From: a virus
Direction: 5' to 3' (one strand)
IMG/VR virus record: IMGVR_UViG_3300017783_000064
Location: 1-40,496 of that record
Length of the DNA: 40,496 bases
Below the pieces are notes generated by a model that saw nothing but the letters and a program-made list of their open reading frames with translations, did no database searches and was not told the DNA's origin. The position numbers were made by a program, and so were the translations under genes. Shown in pieces: positions 35,223 through 40,496 of the stretch; within the stretch, counting starts at the first letter, position 1; every line of letters begins with the position of its first letter.

Positions 35223-36206
35223 ATGTTTGAATATTTTTATAACGAAATTTTGAGGAGAACTATCATTTCTTTTGGTTCTCTTTTTAATGATATTAGCATT
35301 AAAAATGATACTTCTGTTATAAAAGTACCTCTTTCATATGGTCCTACTCAAAAATTTCTTGCTAGATTAGAACAGTCACCAGACCTTAACAAATCAACAG
35401 CAATAACTTTACCAAGACTTTCGTTTGAATTTATTGGTCTTACTTATGATCCATCTAGAAAAATTACTACAACTCAAAAATTTTTAGTGAAAGATCCTTC
35501 AGATGGATCCGAAGTGAAAAAATCATATGTACCAGTTCCGTATAATATGCAATTTGAACTTAGTATTATGTCAAAATTGAACGATGATGCACTCCAGATA
35601 GTAGAGCAAATTTTACCATATTTTCAACCAGCTTATAATTTAACAGTAGAATTAGTCGAGTCCATAAAAGAAAAAAGGGACGTTCCAGTTATTCTAGAAA
35701 ATATAACTATGCAAGACGACTATGAAGGAGATTTTACTTCACGTAGAGTTTTACTTTATACTTTGAGATTTACTGCCAAAACATATCTATTTGGACCAGT
35801 TTCTTCTGCTTCTAAAGATATTATTACAAAATCTACTATCAGTTATATTGCTGCTTCGACAACAGCAAATGCTCAAAGGTCTCTTACATATTCAGTCACT
35901 CCTAGGGCAATTAAAAATTATACAGGACCTGCTGTAACAACTTTAGTTAATGATATTACTAAAACAACAAAATCTATTGAACTTGAGAGTACAAGTGGTC
36001 TAACTGCTAAAACATATATTGATATTGGTGGGGAAGAATTATTCATTAAGACTATAAGTGATAATAAAATTTCAGTACTTAGAGGTCAAGATGGAACACC
36101 TGTCAGCGATCATTTGAGGGGTTCAGAAGTATTTGTTATAGACTCGAATGATAATGCATTAATAGAAAGTGGGGATGATTTTGGTTTTGATGGCAATATA
36201 CTCTAA
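35223..36206 (+). CDS. gp15: Tail terminator / sheath stabiliser gp15
   Basis: The start MFEYFYNEILRRTIISFGSL parallels T4 gp15 (MFGYFYNSSFRR...), and the segments LPRLSFEFIGLTYDPSRK, YNMQFELSIMSKLNDDALQI and VEQILPYFQPAYNLTVEL match its constant core, including the exact QILPYFQP. gp15 caps the finished tail tube and sheath and makes the head-joining surface. Residues 1-200 correspond to the family. About 240-320 is an added module, IDIGGEELFIKTISDNKISV with LRGQDGTPVSDHLRGSEV, also seen in the large tail proteins here. Total length is 327, against 272 in T4. The gap to gp16 is 9 nt. Confidence 0.92.
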   Translation: MFEYFYNEILRRTIISFGSLFNDISIKNDTSVIKVPLSYGPTQKFLARLEQSPDLNKSTAITLPRLSFEFIGLTYDPSRKITTTQKFLVKDPSDGSEVKKSYVPVPYNMQFELSIMSKLNDDALQIVEQILPYFQPAYNLTVELVESIKEKRDVPVILENITMQDDYEGDFTSRRVLLYTLRFTAKTYLFGPVSSASKDIITKSTISYIAASTTANAQRSLTYSVTPRAIKNYTGPAVTTLVNDITKTTKSIELESTSGLTAKTYIDIGGEELFIKTISDNKISVLRGQDGTPVSDHLRGSEVFVIDSNDNALIESGDDFGFDGNIL

Positions 36207-36215
36207 ATTATAATA

Positions 36216-36641
36216 ATGACAAATAAATTTAACAAATTAAATGAAACTTTTGATACTGATGATATTGTTTCTGTAGAAATTGAATCAAAACCTATTATCA
36301 AAGAAGTTGAAAAAATAAATCCACATATAGATGATATTGACAAAGATTATAATTATACTAGAGGAAATTTATATTCGTTAATTGAAAAAGGTCAAGAAGC
36401 AATTAATGGAATTCTTGAACTTGCACAAGAAACTGAACAACCAAGAGCTTACGAAGTTGCTGGTCAACTAATTAAAAGTGTTGCAGATGCAACTGATAAA
36501 TTAATGGAATTGCAAAAGAAATTGAAGGAAGTAGGAGAAGAGAAACAGACTAAAGGTCCATCTACTGTTAATAATGCATTATTTGTTGGTTCTACTGCAG
36601 AATTGTCAAAGTTATTGAAAAATACTCAAACAGACGAATAA
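36216..36641 (+). CDS. gp16: Terminase small subunit gp16
   Basis: The 141-aa product is close to T4 gp16 (164 aa) in layout. An acidic head is followed by IDKDYNYTRGNLYSLIEKGQ, then two long helices (EAINGILELAQETEQPRAYE and VAGQLIKSVADATDKLMELQ), which in gp16 make the coiled-coil core of the ring. The end NNALFVGSTAELSKLLKN corresponds to the constant VFxGSxxEL segment of the family. gp16 recognises or regulates DNA for packaging with the gp17 motor. It directly follows gp15. Four other genes separate it from gp17, unlike T4 where 16 and 17 are neighbours. Confidence 0.9.
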   Translation: MTNKFNKLNETFDTDDIVSVEIESKPIIKEVEKINPHIDDIDKDYNYTRGNLYSLIEKGQEAINGILELAQETEQPRAYEVAGQLIKSVADATDKLMELQKKLKEVGEEKQTKGPSTVNNALFVGSTAELSKLLKNTQTDE

Positions 36642-36644
36642 TAT

Positions 36645-36652
36645 AATAAATA
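36645..36652 (+). promoter_or_regulatory. Late promoter for gp16-gp17 insert
   Basis: AATAAATA, 26 nt before the membrane-protein gene at 36679 and 3 nt after the gp16 stop. It would give the inserted genes and gp17 their own late transcript. Confidence 0.65.
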
Positions 36653-36678
36653 AAACTGAAATCATTAATAGCAACTAT

Positions 36679-37263
36679 ATGAACTCTAAAATAAAAACAG
36701 TTGCTATTTTTACAGGAACACTAATATCAATATCACATATTGGTTTGTTGGGATATGTAGTTAATAGACCACGAGAACCAAAACTTCCTCAAGTCCCTAC
36801 AATTAATATCCCTCATGGAGATTATTCATCATATACTATCAAAGCAGGTAAGGATGGGTATGAGATTGAATACAAAGCAAATGATCCTGCTATTTTAGAA
36901 TCACATAGATCAATGTCTTCTGATAGTAATAAGAAAGGATTGTTTGGCGGTGGTACAGAGAGCCGTCATGAGTATCGTAGTGATCAGTTCACTATGGAAG
37001 GCACCCGTAATATGGGCGTAGGAGGTGCTGTAGCAGACGGCGAGGGAAAGTCTGCAAAAGACATAGAGTGCATCGTGGCGGACGCTGGAGCACGGTCTCA
37101 GGGTGCAATGGCAGGTAGTGCCCTTGCTGCTGGTGTTGCTGTTCCTGCCCTTGCTAGTATCCCTTATGTTGGTTGGTTGGCAGGTGGATGGGCATTGCTA
37201 TTAGGACAGAAAGCAGGATCATCACTAGGTTCTACAGTTGGGTCAGTATTTAATGATTGCTAA
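36679..37263 (+). CDS. Membrane protein with Gly-zipper C terminus, 194 aa
   Basis: Residues 5-28 (KTVAIFTGTLISISHIGLLG) are a membrane segment or uncleaved signal, followed by a Pro-rich linker (NRPREPKLPQVPTINIPHGD). The middle is charged and polar. Residues 138-190 form a Gly/Ala-rich hydrophobic pair (SALAAGVAVPALASIPYVGW, then LAGGWALLLGQKAGSSLGST) with Gly-x3-Gly spacing like glycine zippers. The GC content rises sharply in the gene: 63 of 120 bases at 36961-37080, against 12 of 60 in the gp16 row 36301-36360. This suggests a different history for that segment. I recall similar proteins in marine myoviruses; the function is unknown. A pore, spanin-like or virion membrane-contact role would be speculation. 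Confidence 0.75.
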   Translation: MNSKIKTVAIFTGTLISISHIGLLGYVVNRPREPKLPQVPTINIPHGDYSSYTIKAGKDGYEIEYKANDPAILESHRSMSSDSNKKGLFGGGTESRHEYRSDQFTMEGTRNMGVGGAVADGEGKSAKDIECIVADAGARSQGAMAGSALAAGVAVPALASIPYVGWLAGGWALLLGQKAGSSLGSTVGSVFNDC

Positions 37264-37286
37264 ATAAAAAGAGAGATTCTTTTTGA

Positions 37287-38831
37287 ATGGAAAACGGAAA
37301 ATGCCCAAAGGGGCAATACTACTGTTATACAAATAAAGAATGTAGACCAATTCCTGCTGGATTTATGATAGATCCTGAAGGAATGTTGAGAAAAGAGAAT
37401 GGGGCCAGTGTGGATGAGTCCAATAAAAGTGGTGATAATTCTTTGCGTGATTGGTTTGGCAAGAGTAGTTCTAGTGATGGCAAGCCTGGTTGGGTTCAGT
37501 TAGGTGGTAAATATGCAGGAAAACCCTGCGCCAAACAACCAGGGCAAAAGACCAAACCCAAGTGTGGATCCAGCAAAATGTCTGCAAATTTAGATGATAA
37601 GGAAGAGAAAAGGGCATTTAATAGAAAGCAACGTCAAGATCCAAATCCAAATAGAAAAGGGAAAGCAATCAACGTGAAGACAGAAGAAACTATTCTAGAG
37701 CGTGGTGATTTCTGGCATCCAGATCCCGAAAAGGATCGTAAATTGGGTGGTCCTGGTGCCAATGCCCGTGCCCGTGAAGATCGCGCTGCTGCGTCTAAAC
37801 CAAAAGAAGATCCCAAGAAACTCCGTAAGGGTGAATCTTATATGGATTGGGGTAAACGTCAGAAAGCAAATAAGATGAAGAAAGAAGAATTTGTTAATGA
37901 GAAAGCAGGCGAGAAAGATGCTTGCTATCATAAAGTAAAATCACGTTATTCGGTTTGGCCAAGTGCATATGCGTCAGGGGCACTAGTCAAATGCCGTAAG
38001 AAAGGTGCTGCTAATTGGGGCAATAGTACAAAGAAGGAAGAATTTGAATTCTCTAATTGGAGAGATGACTTTAAGGCAACTGAGTTTGAATTTACTGATA
38101 TAATCAAGCCAGAACCTTTAGTTTCTGAATTGGTTGGAGAAGAAAAAATTAATGAAAAATGTTGGAAGGGTTATAAAAAGAAAGGTATGAAAACTATGTT
38201 TGGAAAAAGATATCCAAACTGTGTAAAAGAAAATGAGAAATCAAGCTGCAATCACACTGACAATGCAACTAATTGTCCAGTTCATGGAATGAATTCATGT
38301 GACTCACAATCAAAAGGTGGAGATGGTGGAAAAAATAAAAATTATATAGAACCAATGGGAGAAGCAGTTAGAATTCCATCAAAAACTGGGAATATTATAG
38401 GAGTTATTCTAAGTTGGAGAGGAAAAACTTATATGATTAAAATGTTCTTCCCAACTATAGCAAAACCAAGTAGATCTGAAGTTCAGGATCAAATCACTAA
38501 GGTTTATCCAGGAGGAAAAGTTCATTCTTATAAAATTAGCGAATATAAACCTGGAGAACAGTTTTTACAAACTGAAGATTGGCAGAAGGTAAACAAGTCA
38601 GATAAAACTGATGGTATGAGTCCTGCAGCAGTAAAAGCATATCGTCGTGAAAATCCCGGTTCTAATCTTAAAACTGCAGTGACTGGTGACCCAAAACCAG
38701 GAAGTAAAGATTCAAAGAGACGTAAGTCTTATTGTTCTCGATCTGCTGGACAGAAAAAGATGCATAATATTGATTGCTCTAAAACACCAGATAAGGCAAT
38801 CTGTAAAGCCCGTCGTCGTTGGAAGTGCTGA
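37287..38831 (+). CDS. Cys- and Lys-rich mosaic protein, 514 aa
   Basis: The sequence is a chain of short modules joined by Lys-rich linkers. Residues 5-35 have CPKGQYYCYTNKECRPIPAG. Residues 50-98 read SLRDWFGKS...GKPGWVQLGGKYAGKPCAK (similar to a small domain seen alone in other phages). About 215-255 is DACYHKVKSRYSVWPSAYAS followed by GALVKCRKKGAANWG, and about 290-312 is CWKGYKKKGMKTMFGKRYPN. Residues 321-338 have a C-x-H-x6-C-x2-H-x4-C cluster, a good zinc-site candidate. About 370-425 is a WRGKTYMIKMFF...VYPGGKVHSYK module shared with the next gene. Residues 440-514 read SPAAVKAYRRENPGSNLKTA to KARRRWKC. It has about 16 Cys and is strongly basic. DNA binding inside the head is a reasonable guess, not shown. 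Confidence 0.8.
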   Translation: MENGKCPKGQYYCYTNKECRPIPAGFMIDPEGMLRKENGASVDESNKSGDNSLRDWFGKSSSSDGKPGWVQLGGKYAGKPCAKQPGQKTKPKCGSSKMSANLDDKEEKRAFNRKQRQDPNPNRKGKAINVKTEETILERGDFWHPDPEKDRKLGGPGANARAREDRAAASKPKEDPKKLRKGESYMDWGKRQKANKMKKEEFVNEKAGEKDACYHKVKSRYSVWPSAYASGALVKCRKKGAANWGNSTKKEEFEFSNWRDDFKATEFEFTDIIKPEPLVSELVGEEKINEKCWKGYKKKGMKTMFGKRYPNCVKENEKSSCNHTDNATNCPVHGMNSCDSQSKGGDGGKNKNYIEPMGEAVRIPSKTGNIIGVILSWRGKTYMIKMFFPTIAKPSRSEVQDQITKVYPGGKVHSYKISEYKPGEQFLQTEDWQKVNKSDKTDGMSPAAVKAYRRENPGSNLKTAVTGDPKPGSKDSKRRKSYCSRSAGQKKMHNIDCSKTPDKAICKARRRWKC

Positions 38832-38834
38832 TCA

Positions 38835-39143
38835 ATGAAAAACTTTAAACAATTTCTCTCAGAAAGTATCACTATTAATGGTGATTTTAATGGAACTCTC
38901 AATGTAGGAGGTTCAGAACCAGAACAAGCATCAGAATCATTCTTTGCTGATGTAGTCTGGGAAGGTAAGATGTATCGTTTGGAAGTAGAAGGTAAAATGC
39001 TTTCGAAGAAAGAACTTGCTGAACAAATTCAGGGAGAATACCCAGGAGCAATGGTTCATAATGTTTATCCCGGTGAGGCAAATACATCAAGGATTAAAAA
39101 ATCTCAGAGGTATCAACCTGAAAAACTATCATGGAGTGATTGA
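38835..39143 (+). CDS. Probable internal head protein with capsid-targeting start
   Basis: The 102-aa product begins MKNFKQFLSE-S. T4 internal head proteins start MKTYQEFIAE-A and are cut after Glu10 by prohead protease gp21 at L/I-x-E before a small residue; here L8-S9-E10-S11 fits exactly. Residues 38-80 (DVVWEGKMYRLEVEGKM, then EQIQGEYPGAMVHNVYPGE) form a small alpha/beta module also found in the upstream 514-aa protein. The start is 3 nt after that gene's stop, and its own stop overlaps the next ATG (TGATG). Packaging into the head before maturation is inferred. gp21 itself is outside the window. Confidence 0.75.
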   Translation: MKNFKQFLSESITINGDFNGTLNVGGSEPEQASESFFADVVWEGKMYRLEVEGKMLSKKELAEQIQGEYPGAMVHNVYPGEANTSRIKKSQRYQPEKLSWSD

Positions 39144-39895
39144 TGGCATTTAAAAATTACTTATGGGACGAAGCATGGGAATTGAATGTTTCTCGTGGTA
39201 AAGTCCGTGGTGCTTTTCACGTCATCAAGTTTGGAGAGAATCTTGATGTTGATGGTTCTATGGAAACTATTTGGGATGGTGGTGGATTATATACATATCT
39301 CACAACGGCAGCAGTAGTAACAGTCACTAGCACTGATGGTGATGATGCGGCAGCAGGAACTGGCGCAAGAACTGTAACTGTCGAAGGATTAGACTCAAAC
39401 TATAATCAAGTATCAGAAACTTTAACTGTTGGTGGTTCTGCTGGTAGTGTAGAATTTTTTAGAGTATTTCGTGCTTTTGTTGCAAGTTCTGGTTCTAGTG
39501 GAACAAATGAAGGGACAATTTCAATTGCTTCTGGTTCAACAACATTAGCACAAATTGGCACTGTAGGATCTCCAACTTCAACAGGGTTGGGTCAGACATT
39601 TATGTCCATATATACTGTGCCTGCTGGATATACTGGATTCATTTATCAATGGAACATGTCAACTGCTAAATCAGATGGTGATATTTTCTTAGTTAAGAGA
39701 GGACATAATGATAATGGAGCATGGAGAACGCAAGACGTTATGCACACAAATCAAAACAGTATTGAACGTAATTATAAGTTTCCACTAAAGATTGAGGAAA
39801 AAAGTGATATTGAAGTAAGAGCACTTTCTATTGCAAACAATATGAAGTGTTCCGCAACCTTCTGTATTTTATTAGTCCAAAACGAAACTGAATGA
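39143..39895 (+). CDS. Beta-rich probable virion protein, 250 aa
   Basis: The ATG at 39143 is chosen; a TTG three bases earlier is less likely. The product starts MAFKNYLWDEAWELNVSRGK and has a Gly/Thr/Ser/Ala-rich middle with tandem strands (VTVTSTDGDDAAAGTGARTV, VEGLDSNYNQVSETLTVGGS). A more mixed C-terminal domain follows (TVPAGYTGFIYQWNMSTAKS, DVMHTNQNSIERNYKFPL). The pattern of VEGLDxxYNxxSETxTxxG is familiar from marine phage structural proteins, but I know of no assigned role. A head decoration or head-tail accessory fits its place before gp17. It is one base overlapped with the preceding gene and 8 nt from gp17. Confidence 0.75.
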   Translation: MAFKNYLWDEAWELNVSRGKVRGAFHVIKFGENLDVDGSMETIWDGGGLYTYLTTAAVVTVTSTDGDDAAAGTGARTVTVEGLDSNYNQVSETLTVGGSAGSVEFFRVFRAFVASSGSSGTNEGTISIASGSTTLAQIGTVGSPTSTGLGQTFMSIYTVPAGYTGFIYQWNMSTAKSDGDIFLVKRGHNDNGAWRTQDVMHTNQNSIERNYKFPLKIEEKSDIEVRALSIANNMKCSATFCILLVQNETE

Positions 39896-39903
39896 ATTGA
39901 ATT

Positions 39904-40496
39904 ATGAGTGAAGTATATCTTGGTAATCCTAATCTAAAAAAAGCAAATACTTCGATTGAATTTACGGAAGATAATATCCGTGAATTTTTGAAGTGTAAAG
40001 ATGATCCTGTTTATTTTGCAAATAACTACATTAAGATTGTTTCTCTTGATGAAGGTTTAACCCAGTTTCATCCATACCATTTTCAAGAAAAGTTAATTAA
40101 CAACTTCCATGAAAATAGATTTAACATCTGCAAAATGCCGAGACAGACTGGCAAAAGTACTACAGTTGTGTCTTATCTTCTTCATTATGCGGTATTCAAT
40201 GACTCTGTTAATATTGGCATCCTTGCTAACAAAGCAGCGACTGCTAGAGAACTTCTAGGAAGATTACAAACTGCATACGAGAACTTACCAAAATGGATGC
40301 AACAGGGTATTATTGCATGGAACAAAGGATCTTTAGAGTTAGAGAATGGCAGTAAGATATTGGCAGCTTCTACGTCTGCAAGTGCTGTCCGAGGCATGTC
40401 GTTCAACATTCTCTTCCTCGACGAATTCGCATTCGTTCCAAACCATGTTGCAGACTCGTTCTTTGCATCTGTTTATCCTACTATTACTTCTGGTAA
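39904..40496 (+). CDS. gp17: Terminase large subunit gp17, 5' part
   Basis: The frame runs off the window, so only about 197 of the roughly 550-600 residues usual for the family are seen. This is the ATPase half of the DNA-packaging motor. Walker A is RQTGKST at residues 80-86, with Lys84 as the phosphate-binding residue. Walker B is ILFLDEF with Asp173 and catalytic Glu174. The upstream adenine-binding Q motif region HPYHFQEKLI and the sequence NKAATARELLGRLQTAYENL are also as in T4 gp17. The nuclease half lies beyond the window. It is preceded by accessory genes rather than by gp16 directly and is likely read from the late promoter at 36645. Confidence 0.95.
   Translation, partial: MSEVYLGNPNLKKANTSIEFTEDNIREFLKCKDDPVYFANNYIKIVSLDEGLTQFHPYHFQEKLINNFHENRFNICKMPRQTGKSTTVVSYLLHYAVFNDSVNIGILANKAATARELLGRLQTAYENLPKWMQQGIIAWNKGSLELENGSKILAASTSASAVRGMSFNILFLDEFAFVPNHVADSFFASVYPTITSG

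Noticed and set aside
37266-37284. AAAAAGA/TCTTTTT hairpin as a terminator before the mosaic gene
   Set aside because: The stem is nearly all A-T with one G-C pair and runs into the start region of the next gene, so it would not end transcription well. It remains a very weak possibility.

Overview
The window is about 40 kb of a tailed-phage genome of the T4-like marine myovirus type, most probably a cyanophage infecting Synechococcus or Prochlorococcus. All genes I can support are on the + strand. The evidence is a T4-ordered virion gene block (gp25, gp6, gp8, gp13, gp14, gp15, gp16, gp17), very low GC, NATAAATA late promoters, many small proteins of the type shared among marine cyanophages, and DnaA boxes of the cyanobacterial type. 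I ran no database search; family names come from recognising sequence patterns.

Left part (1-5570): a chain of very small genes (26-115 aa), several overlapping or coupled at their stop/start codons. Three carry a repeated leader motif (TAACTGAAGCTT...TAAAGTG), followed in two copies by a hairpin. A strong rho-independent terminator at 2171-2196 closes the first run. A 455-bp gene-free stretch (2142-2596) follows. It holds an AT-rich segment, three evenly spaced same-strand DnaA boxes, a 24-bp direct repeat pair and a consensus sigma-70 promoter, so it is my best candidate for a replication origin or host-DnaA-binding locus. Two more consensus sigma-70 promoters drive a small conserved gene and a GT-A type glycosyltransferase.

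Middle part (5578-32863): the tail and baseplate block. gp25 and gp6 come first, then a giant 4255-aa virion protein in the place where T4 has gene 7. Two fibre-like proteins follow, one carrying a complete amicyanin-like copper-site motif. Then come gp8 and a 2503-aa DUF4815-type structural protein occupying the place of T4 genes 9-12 and wac. Short beta-type modules (GSGY repeats; IGxE...LRG units) recur in the giant protein, gp8, the DUF4815 protein and even in gp14 and gp15, where T4 has no such parts.

Right part (32873-40496): neck and packaging genes gp13, gp14, gp15 and gp16, then four accessory genes, then the 5' part of gp17 (terminase ATPase), cut by the window end. The accessory genes encode a membrane protein with a locally high-GC gene segment, a Cys/Lys-rich mosaic protein with a zinc-site-like cluster, a small protein whose first ten residues match a T4 capsid-targeting sequence, and a beta-rich probable virion protein. 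Six late-type promoters lie 19-42 nt upstream of gp25, the cupredoxin fibre, gp8, gp13, gp15 and the membrane protein, dividing the late block into transcription units.
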